41,581 bases of DNA from an uncultured Bacteroidales bacterium (GCA_900317955.1 ONIP01000033.1:1-41581), one strand, 5' to 3'. Counted from the stretch's first letter, positions 32,260-40,974 are shown. Numbers and translations: made by a program. The notes: generated by a model not told the origin, from the sequence alone.

Positions 32260-32967
32260 TCAAGCGGGTTCGTGGAGGAGGTCCATGAATTCGGTGGCGC
32301 GGACTTCGATGTCGAGAACCACTTTATTGATGCGGGTGACGAGGACGTTGTAAAGGAAATAGCAGATGATGCCGACAATAAGACCGCCGATGGTGGTGAC
32401 CATGGCTTCGTACATACCGGTGGCAAGGACGGAAATGTCGATGTTGTTGCCGGCAAAAGCCATGTCCTGGAAACAGGTTACCATACCGGTGACGGTGCCG
32501 AGGAAGCCGATCATGGGGCCAAGGGAGGCAACAGTGGCAACGAGGGAGACACGTTTTTCGAGGCGGGCCACTTCGAGCTTGCCTTCATTTTCGATGGCGG
32601 CCTGGATGTCGGAGAGCGGACGGCCGAGACGAGAGAGACCTTTGTCAACCATACGGGCCAAGGGAGAGTTGGTGCTCTTGGAGAGAGAGCGGGCACCGTC
32701 GACATCGCCCTTATGTATATACTCGCGGATGCTGTTCATGAAGAGGTCGTCGTTCTCGGTTTTGAGGGCTTGGCGAAGAGCAAGATAACGCTCTACGGCG
32801 ATGTAGATGGCCAGAGCGAGAAGACCGGCGAGGACAAGCATAATCCAACCGCCTTTGAGGGTCATGTCCCAGAGGGTGATACGTTCGGGGGAGGCAACGG
32901 CTGCCATGGTGTCGACAACAGTTTGCGCATCAGCCATATCGGCTTGAATCATTAAGAATGGGTTCAT
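32260..32967 (-). CDS. exbB: MotA/TolQ/ExbB proton channel protein
   Basis: Inner-membrane proton channel that powers the TonB-like transducer. The 235 residues contain a first membrane helix at about 35-58 (GGWIMLVLAGLLALAIYIAV), a cytoplasmic helical domain, and two C-terminal helices around 140-165 and 185-215, with the conserved VASLGPMIGFLGTVTGMV segment and ATGMYEAMVTTIGGLIVGI. It follows DUF5683 and precedes exbD, completing an ExbB-ExbD-TonB set. Confidence 0.93.
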   Translation of the reverse strand: MNPFLMIQADMADAQTVVDTMAAVASPERITLWDMTLKGGWIMLVLAGLLALAIYIAVERYLALRQALKTENDDLFMNSIREYIHKGDVDGARSLSKSTNSPLARMVDKGLSRLGRPLSDIQAAIENEGKLEVARLEKRVSLVATVASLGPMIGFLGTVTGMVTCFQDMAFAGNNIDISVLATGMYEAMVTTIGGLIVGIICYFLYNVLVTRINKVVLDIEVRATEFMDLLHEPA

Positions 32968-33002
32968 GGATTGTTGAGTTTTTATCTAATTGTAAGGTTT
33001 TA

Positions 33003-33623
33003 TTAAAATCTGAATGTCAGTTGCAGCGAGGGGGCTGGGGTTAGGGGCGCGAAGGCGACGGGGGCGAGCGAGGGCGAGAGGTTGAGGGAGAGGTCGTCGG
33101 AGACCTGGAAGTCGTAAAGGTGGCCGAAGACGTAGGCGTCGATAAGGTTGAGCCCGTAGACTGCAGCGGTTATAATAACGAAAAGTTGGAAGTTTTTATT
33201 GTTTGACTGGTAAAGATTATAGATGCTTGTGTTGGGATAGCCAGTGTAACCAGCGAGTTGAGGGGTGCCACCATTGACACGGAGCAGGTACTCGTCCTTG
33301 AAAGCTTTCATCTGGGTATAATAATTATAGGTGAAATAGCCTACACCGCCCAGAGCACCGTAGATGATGGGGATTTTCCAAGCCTGACCATTGTAGACCT
33401 GGCCTGCGCCTGGCAGGAGACTGAGAAGGAGGGCTTTGGTAGGATTGTGCGGCTGCTGCACGACGGGCTCGACAACCACGGGAGACTGAACACGGACTTG
33501 CTGGCAATGGGCGAACGGAAATACGAACAGGAGAACAAGAAAAAAGAGAGTCCGCAAAAGGTGTTGGAGATGCAGCCTTGCGGAGGAAGCATTGGTGAGG
33601 TTATCGCATTGGGGTTCAGACAT
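33003..33623 (-). CDS. DUF5683 domain-containing protein
   Basis: Envelope protein of unknown function with a signal peptide or anchor (about 22-42) followed by a Pro/Val-rich segment. The DUF5683 core is marked by LLSLLPGAGQVYNGQAWKIP (about 70-89). Hydrophobic stretches near 90-105 and 150-170 suggest two or three membrane helices. The 206-residue gene overlaps the parB end by 8 nt. A DUF5683 gene next to parAB is common in Bacteroidota, but its job there is not known. Confidence 0.88.
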   Translation of the reverse strand: MSEPQCDNLTNASSARLHLQHLLRTLFFLVLLFVFPFAHCQQVRVQSPVVVEPVVQQPHNPTKALLLSLLPGAGQVYNGQAWKIPIIYGALGGVGYFTYNYYTQMKAFKDEYLLRVNGGTPQLAGYTGYPNTSIYNLYQSNNKNFQLFVIITAAVYGLNLIDAYVFGHLYDFQVSDDLSLNLSPSLAPVAFAPLTPAPSLQLTFRF

Positions 33624-34503
33624 GCGGGTCGAGCAGTTTCATTATTCTGTCAAAATCCTCATCGTTGTTGAAATGGATGGTGAGGGTTCCTTTGCCACGG
33701 CGGGAGCGTTTGATTTCGACATCGGATTGGAGGGTTTGACGCAACTGCGACTGGGCGGCACTGTGAGTGGTAGGCAACTCGGGCTTGGCCGTTACGGGCT
33801 TGGGTGCGGCTGCCTTGTTGGCTTTGACCAGTTGCTCGGTTTGGTGAACCGAGAGGTGGCGGTTGATGATGTCGTGAAGGATGGCGAGGTGGCGTTCGGG
33901 GTCGTCGACATTGATAAGCGCACGTGCATGAGCCATACTTATCTGTCCGGAGCTGAGGGCGAGCTGCGTTTCGGCAGGGAGGTTGAGCAGACGGAGGTAG
34001 TTGGTGATGGTGGTGCGGTCTTTGCCTACGCGCTGGCTTAGTTGCTCGTGAGTGAGTTGGCACTCTTCGATAAGGGCGTTGTAGGAGAGCGCTATCTCCA
34101 TGGCGTTGAGGTTTTCGCGCTGGATGTTCTCCACAAGAGCCATTTCCATCATCTGGCCGTCGGTGGCGACGCGGATGTAGGCAGGGAGTTCGGTGAGGCC
34201 GGCGAGTTGGGCGGCACGGAAACGACGTTCACCCGCAATGAGCTGGTATTTGCCATCGGGCATACGGCGAACGGTGATGGGGGTGATAATTCCCTGTTCG
34301 CGGATGGACTGTGCTAATTCCTCGAGGGCGTCGGGGTCGAATTCTTTACGCGGCTGGAAGGGGTTGACTTCGATGTCTATGACTGGTACCTTGCTAATGG
34401 CGGCGGTGACGTCGGACTGGGGTCCATTGATGGTTTCAACATCGATGTTGCCCAAGATGGCATCGAGACCGCGGCCGGGGGTAAGGGGTTTCTTGCTTGC
34501 CAT
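33616..34503 (-). CDS. parB: ParB chromosome partitioning protein
   Basis: CTPase clamp that binds parS sites and organises the origin region for segregation. The 295 residues show the ParB N-terminal domain with the CTP-binding GERRFRAA motif (91-98), a helix-turn-helix (about 145-185, QLSQRVGKDRTTITNYLRLL), and a short C-terminal dimerisation domain rich in Arg/Lys. Immediately upstream of it is parA and downstream DUF5683 (8-nt overlap). No parS-like palindrome of good quality was found in the window. Confidence 0.96.
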   Translation of the reverse strand: MASKKPLTPGRGLDAILGNIDVETINGPQSDVTAAISKVPVIDIEVNPFQPRKEFDPDALEELAQSIREQGIITPITVRRMPDGKYQLIAGERRFRAAQLAGLTELPAYIRVATDGQMMEMALVENIQRENLNAMEIALSYNALIEECQLTHEQLSQRVGKDRTTITNYLRLLNLPAETQLALSSGQISMAHARALINVDDPERHLAILHDIINRHLSVHQTEQLVKANKAAAPKPVTAKPELPTTHSAAQSQLRQTLQSDVEIKRSRRGKGTLTIHFNNDEDFDRIMKLLDPHV

Positions 34504-34523
34504 TGTAAGGAGAGGTTAAGGTG

Positions 34524-35318
34524 TTAAGATTGGTGAGACAGGGGTGCGACTTTCATTTTGTTGCGCTTGAGTATTTCGGTGGCAAGGTTGAGGTAGTTGA
34601 CAGCACCGGCGCAGGTAGCGTCGTACATGATGACAGACTGACCGTAGCTTGGGGCTTCGGCGAGTTTGGTGTTACGATAGATGAGGGTATCGAAAACGAG
34701 ACGCTTGAAATGGGAGCGCACATCCTCGACCACTTGCCGGGCAAGGCGCAGCCTTGAGTCGTACATGGTGATAAGCAGGCCTTCGATTGTGAGTTGGGGA
34801 TTGAGGCGTGTTTGTACGATACGGACAGTGTTGAGGAGTTTGCCAAGGCCTTCGAGGGCGAAGTATTCGCTCTGGATGGGGATGATGACAGAATCGGACG
34901 CCGCAAGTGCATTGACGGTGATGAGACCAAGGGATGGACTACAATCGATGATGATGAAGTCGTAGAGGTCTTTTACGGGGTCGAGTGCACGTTTGATGAA
35001 ATACTCACGGTTTTTCTCGTTGACAAGTTCTACTTCGGCGCCGACGAGGTCGATACGCGTGGGGAGAACAGTGAGGTTGGGGGTGTCGGTAGTGACGAGG
35101 CAGTCGTGGATGTCGGCCTGCCCGAGGAAGCATTCGTAGGCACTTTTTTCAAGGGCATCAGTGTCAATACCGAGACCGGAGGAGGCATTGGCCTGAGGGT
35201 CGGCATCGACGAGGAGCACCTTGTACTCCATTACAGCGAGAGCGGCACTGAGGTTAACGGCGGTGGTGGTTTTACCCACCCCGCCTTTCTGATTGGCAAT
35301 AGAGATGGTTTTACCCAT
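34524..35318 (-). CDS. parA: ParA chromosome partitioning ATPase
   Basis: Walker-type ATPase that binds DNA non-specifically and, with ParB, moves origin regions apart. The 264 residues start with the deviant Walker A motif KGGVGKTTTA (11-20), followed by the switch DADPQANASSGLG, the Walker B-like IIDCSPSLG, and the C-terminal RNTKLAEAPSYGQ segment. It follows the DUF3276 gene by 9 nt and precedes parB by 20 nt, forming one operon with DUF5683 and perhaps the Exb genes. Confidence 0.97.
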   Translation of the reverse strand: MGKTISIANQKGGVGKTTTAVNLSAALAVMEYKVLLVDADPQANASSGLGIDTDALEKSAYECFLGQADIHDCLVTTDTPNLTVLPTRIDLVGAEVELVNEKNREYFIKRALDPVKDLYDFIIIDCSPSLGLITVNALAASDSVIIPIQSEYFALEGLGKLLNTVRIVQTRLNPQLTIEGLLITMYDSRLRLARQVVEDVRSHFKRLVFDTLIYRNTKLAEAPSYGQSVIMYDATCAGAVNYLNLATEILKRNKMKVAPLSHQS

Positions 35319-35327
35319 GGCCAGTTA

Positions 35328-35702
35328 TCAGTATTTGAAATCTATGTCGTCAATGGTATAGGAAGGATCCTTGGCTTCGTTGTCGAAGTTCTGTTCATTT
35401 TTTTCGCCTTCGTCGTAGGAAGAGAACTGGTTTTCGGGGACGACAGGTTCGGGTTCGATACCAGTTTCGATGAAGGTGATAGCATTATCCAGACCTTTTC
35501 TGAACTTTTCGAAGTCCTCTTTATAGAGGAAAATTTTGTTTTTGTCGATATAGAACTCACCCGTATTGTTATCGAAAATACGGCGGCTTTCGGCGATTGT
35601 TACGAATTTGTCACCACCACGAGTTTCCTTTACATCAAAAAAATAGCGGCGTTTTCCAGCAGGGATGGCTTGCGAATACAATTCTTCTTTTCTGTGTTCC
35701 AT
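35328..35702 (-). CDS. DUF3276 / PUR-domain nucleic-acid-binding protein
   Basis: A 124-residue protein of the DUF3276 family, which has a PUR-alpha fold and binds single-stranded nucleic acid. The core is visible as LYSQAIPAGKRRYFFDVKET and RGGDKFVTIAES. A long helix and an acidic Asp/Glu/Asn tail end the chain. It is the first gene of the parA-parB operon, separated by 9 nt. Bacteroidota homologues are described as RNA-binding regulators; a role in segregation is not shown. Confidence 0.9.
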   Translation of the reverse strand: MEHRKEELYSQAIPAGKRRYFFDVKETRGGDKFVTIAESRRIFDNNTGEFYIDKNKIFLYKEDFEKFRKGLDNAITFIETGIEPEPVVPENQFSSYDEGEKNEQNFDNEAKDPSYTIDDIDFKY

Positions 35703-35730
35703 ATTGTGTATACGTTAATAATTCCGATTG

Positions 35731-35738
35731 CAAAAGTA
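35731..35738 (-). promoter_or_regulatory. Probable -7 box before DUF3276-parAB
   Basis: On the minus strand TACTTTTG at 35731-35738 matches TAnnTTTG, 29 bp before the start at 35702. The base triplet at the -33 position is ATG, not TTG, so the match is partial. Confidence 0.6.
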
Positions 35739-35829
35739 TGAATTAATTTTGAAAATGCATGTGTTATTTGTTGAAAGTTATCAACAGGATGTTGTTTAGG
35801 GTGTGCGGAAGGGGCTGAGAAGCGGGGAG

Positions 35830-37119
35830 TTATTGTTTGTGCGTCATGATGTCGAGGACGGTGTCGTCGACTTGGTCCATGCCGTCGTGGCCGAGGCGGC
35901 CGAGGTTACGGATAGAGCAGTCGACATCGCTTTCGCTGAGGCCGTCGGTAGCGTCGACAACGCAGTCGTGATAGGCGAGTTCGGCACTGACGAAGGCGCT
36001 GTAGAGTCCGGTGCTCATTTTGAGTGCGCAGCTGGGTTTGGCGCCATCGCATACCATGCCGGCAATGGTGTTGATCATGTTCTTGATGGCGTAGCACATC
36101 TGCTCGAAGGTGCCACCGTGGAGGTAGACAATGCCGCAGGCGACCCCGATACTGGCGTTGACGATGCCGCAGAGGGCGCTGAGTCGGCCTATGCCACGCT
36201 TGATATAGATGGACATGAGGTGGTTGAGAATGAGGGCACGGATAAGTTGCTCTTCGGTGCAGCCTTTGGCCTTGCCATAGTTGTAGACGGGAAGGGTGCA
36301 GGCTATGCCTTGGTTGCCGCTGCCGCTGTTGCTGTAGACGGAGAGGGTGCAGCCGTCCATGCGGGCGTCGGAGGCAGCTACTGTGCGGGCGACAACGGTA
36401 TGGACGATGTCGCCTGCGGCGTTCTCCATAAGGATTTTGCCGGTATTGAGGCCGTAGCCTTTGAGGCCTTCGGTGGCAGCGGCATCGTTGTATTTAACAG
36501 TCTCCTTGATGAATTGGAGTTCTTCAATGGGAGCAGTGGTGGCATAGTCGTAGACCATACGGGCCGAGAGCTCGAGTTGGTCGGCAGCTGAGGGTTCGTC
36601 CTGCGTGAAGGTTTCAAGGTTGGGAGAGGTGGCGGAGGCATCGCAGAGGACGTTGCCGTTGCGGGAAATGAGGACGAAATGGGTGTGGCGCTGGCTGATG
36701 ATGGCCGTGGCAGTGTCGCTGCAGGCAGTGCAGACGCATTCAATGTAGAGTTTCTCGCACTGTTCCTTGACACCGATGGAAATCCGCGAAGCGTTGTTGG
36801 CAAGCCATGCCTTGCCTTTCTCGACCTTGTCGGGGGGGAGTGTGAGCACTTCGAGTCCCCTATGGGAGTCGCCCGCGACAACTGCGAGGGAGACAGCGAT
36901 GGGGAGGCCTATCATGCCTGTGCCAGGGATTCCGACACCCATGGCATTTTTGAACACGTTCTTGCTGAGGAGAATGTTGATGTGTTCAGGCTCACGTCCT
37001 AAGGTTTCGCATGCTTTGCTGACGCAGAGCGCGACGGCACCGGGTTCGGTGCAGCCGGTGGCCAGAACGACCTCCTGACGGAGAAGGTCGGCTAATTGCT
37101 TGCGGATTTTTTCTTCCAT
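35830..37119 (-). CDS. L-cysteine desulfidase / serine dehydratase alpha-like (UPF0597)
   Basis: Iron-sulfur enzyme of the CdsB/YhaM family, related to the alpha part of L-serine dehydratase. It is predicted to break down L-cysteine to pyruvate, ammonia and sulfide, or a similar beta-elimination. The 429 residues begin with the signature ATGCTEPGAVALCVSKA (20-36) and continue with NVFKNAMGVGIPGTGMIGLP. Cysteines C23, C32 and several in VCTACSDTA and CGIVNASIGVACGIV could ligate the cluster. A hairpin separates it from the deoxyhypusine-synthase-like gene upstream. Substrate is inferred from the family. Confidence 0.85.
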   Translation of the reverse strand: MEEKIRKQLADLLRQEVVLATGCTEPGAVALCVSKACETLGREPEHINILLSKNVFKNAMGVGIPGTGMIGLPIAVSLAVVAGDSHRGLEVLTLPPDKVEKGKAWLANNASRISIGVKEQCEKLYIECVCTACSDTATAIISQRHTHFVLISRNGNVLCDASATSPNLETFTQDEPSAADQLELSARMVYDYATTAPIEELQFIKETVKYNDAAATEGLKGYGLNTGKILMENAAGDIVHTVVARTVAASDARMDGCTLSVYSNSGSGNQGIACTLPVYNYGKAKGCTEEQLIRALILNHLMSIYIKRGIGRLSALCGIVNASIGVACGIVYLHGGTFEQMCYAIKNMINTIAGMVCDGAKPSCALKMSTGLYSAFVSAELAYHDCVVDATDGLSESDVDCSIRNLGRLGHDGMDQVDDTVLDIMTHKQ

Positions 37120-37138
37120 AATTACAATAAGGTTTAAA

Positions 37139-37179
37139 GGATGAAAAGGGCGAGCCGGGGAGGGCGTCCCTTTTCATCC
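37139..37179 (-). terminator. Hairpin between the two genes, terminator or attenuator
   Basis: A perfect 12-bp stem (ggatgaaaaggg at 37139-37150 with its complement at 37168-37179). On the minus strand it lies 17 nt past the deoxyhypusine-synthase-like stop codon and 20 nt before the desulfidase-type start codon, and is followed by TTTAAACC, a weak T-tract. It could lower read-through into the second gene. Confidence 0.7.
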
Positions 37180-37195
37180 GTGATTATGAAGGGGA

Positions 37196-38251
37196 TTATT
37201 TTTCAAGAAGCTTCTGCCAGTTCTTGTATTCGCGGTTCTTCCAACAGCCGTTGTGGTAGGCGTAGGAGACGATGGCGGGGATGACCGTGGTGCCTTCGGC
37301 GTAGACCATCTGCTGGAGTTCTTCGCTTACTTTGCCCCAGCTGCCGGCCTCGAGGAGTGTGGAGGAGCTGCAAGCACCGTCACGCACATCGGCTACAGTG
37401 ATTTGAACGGCATATTTGTGCATGGGGACTTCGTGGCCAAGGATTTCGGCGCAAACGACAGTGTCCTGTGCAAAGTTCTTAGGGGTACCGCCACCAACCA
37501 TGAAGAGACCGCTTTCGGGGCAGGCCATCTTGATTTTGGTGAGTTCGACGAAATCGCATACAGAGTCGATGCTGAGATATTTCTCACCCTTCTGGGCGCG
37601 TTCCCACTGATGCTTGCCAATACCGAAGCCTGCGGAGCAGTCGGAGAAAGCGGGGCAGAAGATGGGGACACCGCATTCGTAGCAGGTCTGGATGAGGCTG
37701 TCTTTCTTGACGGCACGGCCGTTGTGGAGCCATTTGCCGAGTTCGTAGATGAACTCGCGAGAGCTGTAAGGACGTGCTTCGAGCATGTTGGCCAATTCGT
37801 AGGTGGCGTTGTCGCAAGCCTGAAGTTCCTCTTCGTCGATAAAGGTGTCGTAGATACGGTCGATATAGAGTTCGCGGAGTTTGGTGTCGGGGATGACGTT
37901 CTCTTTGGTGCCGACATAGTGTTTGAAGCCGAGGGCTTCGAAGAGGTCCATGTCGATGATGGAGGCGCCGGTGGAGACGACCACGTCGATCATTTTGTTG
38001 CGAACCATGTCGACATAGACTTGCATGCAGCCTGCCGCACTGGTGGAGCCGGCGATGGTGAGGATGTTGGTGCAGTCTTTCTCTTTGCACATCATGGTGA
38101 GGATATCGGCGGCACGGGCAGTGTCGCGGCTGGTGAAGGACATGCTGCGCATGGCGTCGATGAGCTCGGTGGAGTCGTATTTCTTAATGTCGATGTGTTT
38201 GATGGTCTCTTTGAGGAGATCTTTCTTGGTCAGATTGTCGATGTTTTCCAT
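37196..38251 (-). CDS. Deoxyhypusine synthase family protein
   Basis: NAD-dependent enzyme of the deoxyhypusine synthase (DHS) fold, 351 residues. In archaea and eukaryotes DHS transfers the 4-aminobutyl group of spermidine to a lysine of IF5A; bacteria have no such target. Family parts are visible: TIAGSTSAAGCMQVYVDMVR and VVVSTGASIIDMDL (91-104), NAD-binding GGGTPKNF (253-260), and EAGSWGKV (301-308) whose K307 aligns with the catalytic lysine of DHS. The polyamine-binding loop (SIIDMD) differs from the GGxEED of true DHS. Homospermidine-synthase-like activity is a reasonable guess, not shown. Confidence 0.88.
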   Translation of the reverse strand: MENIDNLTKKDLLKETIKHIDIKKYDSTELIDAMRSMSFTSRDTARAADILTMMCKEKDCTNILTIAGSTSAAGCMQVYVDMVRNKMIDVVVSTGASIIDMDLFEALGFKHYVGTKENVIPDTKLRELYIDRIYDTFIDEEELQACDNATYELANMLEARPYSSREFIYELGKWLHNGRAVKKDSLIQTCYECGVPIFCPAFSDCSAGFGIGKHQWERAQKGEKYLSIDSVCDFVELTKIKMACPESGLFMVGGGTPKNFAQDTVVCAEILGHEVPMHKYAVQITVADVRDGACSSSTLLEAGSWGKVSEELQQMVYAEGTTVIPAIVSYAYHNGCWKNREYKNWQKLLEK

Positions 38252-38287
38252 TGTTGATATAATTTTAATGATTAATTCAAAAAAAAA

Positions 38288-39856
38288 TTAGAAAGGTGGC
38301 TCGTTGTCGGAGGGGAGCCCAGAGGCGAAGTCGGGGGAGTCGTTCTGCTTGTTGATTTTGGAATCGATGAGGATGGTGGGGGCTCCGTTGGAGTCGAAAC
38401 CGGTGTTTTGCGGCATGAAAGTGTTGGCGAGTTGTTCGTTGGTGAGGAATTCGGGGTTTTCGAAACGGGCGTATTTGCCGACGAAACGCAGACGCACACG
38501 GCCGACCTCACCGCTACGGTGCTTGGCAAGGATGATGTCGGCCATGCCGACGGTGGAGCCGGCGTTGTCCTCCATAATACCATAGTATTCGGGGCGGTAG
38601 ATAAACATGACGATGTCGGCGTCCTGCTCGATAGCACCGGACTCGCGGAGGTCGCTAAGCATGGGTTCCTTGGTGCCGCCACGGGTTTCGACGGCACGGC
38701 TGAGCTGCGACATGGCAAGGACGGGGATGCCGAGTTCTTTGGAGAGGGCTTTGAGCTGGCGGCTGATGGTGCTGATTTCCTGCTCGCGGTTGCCGTTGCG
38801 ATTGGAGGAGTCGCTGCCGGCACTCATTAGTTGGAGATAGTCGATAAAGACCATCTGGATGTCGTGGTGCTGCTTGAGACGGCGGCACTTGGCTCGGAGT
38901 TCGTAGATGGTAAGCTGGGGGGTATCGTCGATGAAGATTTTAGCGTCGTTGAGAACTTGGGTGCGTGTTTCAAGTTGCTGGCGTTCCCAGGGCTGCAGTT
39001 CGCCTTTTTTGAGTTTGTCTCCTGGGATTTGAGCCTCGCCAGAGATGAGTCGCATGGCCAGCTCGACACCTGTCATTTCGAGCGAGAAGAAGGCCACGGG
39101 TTTCTTGTGGTCGATGGCCATATTGCGGGCGATGGAAAGGGCAAAGGCCGTTTTACCCATGGCAGGACGGGCGGCAAGGATGATGAGGGTGCCGGGATGG
39201 AAGCCAGCGGTTTTGCGGTCCAGTTCTATAAAACCAGTAGGGATGCCAGCGAGACCGTCCTCACTGTTGGAGGCTTCGTCTATTTGCACTGTAGCAGCAT
39301 GGACGAGGTCGCCGACGGGACGGAAATCGGTACGGAAATTCTTGTCGTTGATGTCCATGAGATGACCCTCGGTTTTGTCGAGGAGGTCGACAACATCGGT
39401 GGTTTCATCATAGGCGCTGGTAATGGTCTCGGTGGAGACGCGAATGAGTTCGCGTGAGATATATTTCTCGCTGAGGACGCGGGCATAGTATTCGATGTGG
39501 GCGGCACTGACGATGTGGTTGGTCAGTTCGCTGATATGGAAAGCACCGCCTGCCGCTTCAAGTTCGCCCGACTGGCGAAGTTGGTTGGTGACGGTGAGCA
39601 TGTCGACGGGCTGGTTCATCTCGAAGAGTTTGTGGATGGCCCGGAAGATGACTTGATGTTCGGGGCGGTAGAAATACTCTTCGTGCAGTAGTTCGATGGC
39701 AGTATTGAGGGCGTTGGCATCCAGCATCAATGCACCGAGCACATTCTCCTCCAATTCGGGAGCCTGCGGCGGCCTGTTGCCACCGTTGATGCTGAACACT
39801 TGTTCATAAGACATTCTATCTTTGCGTCTTGTGTTCGAATGAGACATTATTTCCAT
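38288..39856 (-). CDS. dnaB: Replicative DNA helicase DnaB
   Basis: Hexameric 5'-3' helicase that unwinds DNA at the replication fork and interacts with primase. The 522-residue protein has the N-terminal domain (about 30-130, PPQAPELEENVLGALML), a linker, and the RecA-like motor with Walker A ARPAMGKTA (229-237), Walker B-like VFIDYLQLM and arginine-finger region near VETRGGTKEPMLSDLRESG. Three in-frame ATGs exist: 39856, 39847 and 39814. The -7 box at 39861-39868 would place transcription start near 39857, so ATG 39856 would be almost leaderless and a later start is possible. Confidence 0.95.
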   Translation of the reverse strand: MEIMSHSNTRRKDRMSYEQVFSINGGNRPPQAPELEENVLGALMLDANALNTAIELLHEEYFYRPEHQVIFRAIHKLFEMNQPVDMLTVTNQLRQSGELEAAGGAFHISELTNHIVSAAHIEYYARVLSEKYISRELIRVSTETITSAYDETTDVVDLLDKTEGHLMDINDKNFRTDFRPVGDLVHAATVQIDEASNSEDGLAGIPTGFIELDRKTAGFHPGTLIILAARPAMGKTAFALSIARNMAIDHKKPVAFFSLEMTGVELAMRLISGEAQIPGDKLKKGELQPWERQQLETRTQVLNDAKIFIDDTPQLTIYELRAKCRRLKQHHDIQMVFIDYLQLMSAGSDSSNRNGNREQEISTISRQLKALSKELGIPVLAMSQLSRAVETRGGTKEPMLSDLRESGAIEQDADIVMFIYRPEYYGIMEDNAGSTVGMADIILAKHRSGEVGRVRLRFVGKYARFENPEFLTNEQLANTFMPQNTGFDSNGAPTILIDSKINKQNDSPDFASGLPSDNEPPF

Positions 39857-39860
39857 GCTA

Positions 39861-39868
39861 CAAAGTTA
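39861..39868 (-). promoter_or_regulatory. Probable -7 box of dnaB
   Basis: On the minus strand TAACTTTG at 39861-39868 matches TAnnTTTG. It sits only 5 bp before the most upstream dnaB ATG. No TTG is found at the 19-nt distance, so confidence is moderate. Confidence 0.55.
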
Positions 39869-40045
39869 CAAAAAATAATCGTAACGCAGAGAATTATTTT
39901 TCAACCGGTATGTGAGGTGGGGCAAAAGGTAAGGGGTGGAACCTACGGTAGCCTGCAATAAACAAAGAAGAGGAGGACGGTAGCCCTCCCCTATTTTGAA
40001 CAATATGCCAGTATGCCTTTTAGCGTTGGCAAACAGGTGAAGCCT

Positions 40046-40960
40046 TTAGTTGCATTGGAGCTTAAGGAACGGGTTGTAGCAGTGGGCATCGCAAAAGAGG
40101 TAGCCATTGGAGGATGCGAAGTGGATGATTTCTTTGCGGGTCTGGACGGCAGTGGCGGGGTCGTTGTCGTAACGGGCACAGAAGTCGGGGTATTGGAGCT
40201 GGAGGTCTTGGGCATGAATAATGTCGCCTGCTATCAGGCAATTGCCTACGAGATAGATCGTATGGCCGGGGGTATGGCCGGGGGCAGGAATGGTTTTAAC
40301 TATGCCATCGATGATAGTGTCACCGTCGGCAAAGGTCTTGATGCGTCCTTTGTAGGCCGACTGCACCTGTTTCCAAAGTTCGTTCTGTTTGGACATGGAG
40401 CCTTGCTCGCCCCATGCGGAGCATTCTTTCTCCGAGAGGTATAGGGTTGCTTTGGGGAAAGCGGCCTTGCCGTTGGAGAGGAGTCCACCGATATGGTCGC
40501 CGTGGAGGTGGGTGAGGCATACAGCATCGATGTCGGAGGGTTTCACGCCGAGCGTATCCAGTTTATCCATAAAAGTGCCACCCGAATGGGTGCCGAGTCC
40601 TGCGTCGAAGAGGATATTATGTTGCAGGTTGTTAAGCAGGAAGACGTTGATAGCTGACTTTGAGCTCCCTTCGGGGAGCAGGGTTTGAAGAAGGCTGTCG
40701 TTATAGGAGCCTTTAAATAGGTCGATTGACATCTCGCTGGCGCGGTCTTGGAATGCGATGATTGCATCGCCATTAATGGTGTCTTGGCCATTAAGATAGT
40801 ATTTTGAAATGCCGTCTTTAACTGCAACGCCTTCGACAATGGTTTTGAAGTTTTTAACGGCACTTGTGTCGGCGGGCTCGGTTTGGTTGCTACTTGGACC
40901 GCAAGCGGCACAGAGTACTGATAAGATAGCCGCGGTGGCTTTGATAATGTTTCTTTTCAT
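40046..40960 (-). CDS. Metallo-beta-lactamase-fold lipoprotein hydrolase
   Basis: A 304-residue hydrolase, probably binding two metals, on the periplasmic or outer-membrane side. I start it at ATG 40960 (MKRNIIKATAAILSVLCAAC), where a signal peptide and a lipobox-like C20 begin; more upstream codons are improbable Pro/Arg-rich sequence. The metal motif is HLHGDHIGG (H151, H153, D155, H156), with further ligands likely in PAPGHTPGHT and AGDIIHAQD. It is of the AttM/N-acyl-hydrolase class of MBL folds, but the substrate cannot be named. No partner gene is evident. Confidence 0.88.
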   Translation of the reverse strand: MKRNIIKATAAILSVLCAACGPSSNQTEPADTSAVKNFKTIVEGVAVKDGISKYYLNGQDTINGDAIIAFQDRASEMSIDLFKGSYNDSLLQTLLPEGSSKSAINVFLLNNLQHNILFDAGLGTHSGGTFMDKLDTLGVKPSDIDAVCLTHLHGDHIGGLLSNGKAAFPKATLYLSEKECSAWGEQGSMSKQNELWKQVQSAYKGRIKTFADGDTIIDGIVKTIPAPGHTPGHTIYLVGNCLIAGDIIHAQDLQLQYPDFCARYDNDPATAVQTRKEIIHFASSNGYLFCDAHCYNPFLKLQCN

Positions 40961-40974
40961 GATATTAATGATGT

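Noticed and set aside
33919..33926. CACGTG palindrome inside parB as a parS site
   Set aside because: Only the 6-bp core matches; the flanking bases do not fit the parS consensus.
35778..35786. DnaA-box-like TTATCAACA near parAB
   Set aside because: It is a single site with one mismatch to TTATCCACA and no cluster, so there is no evidence for an origin here.
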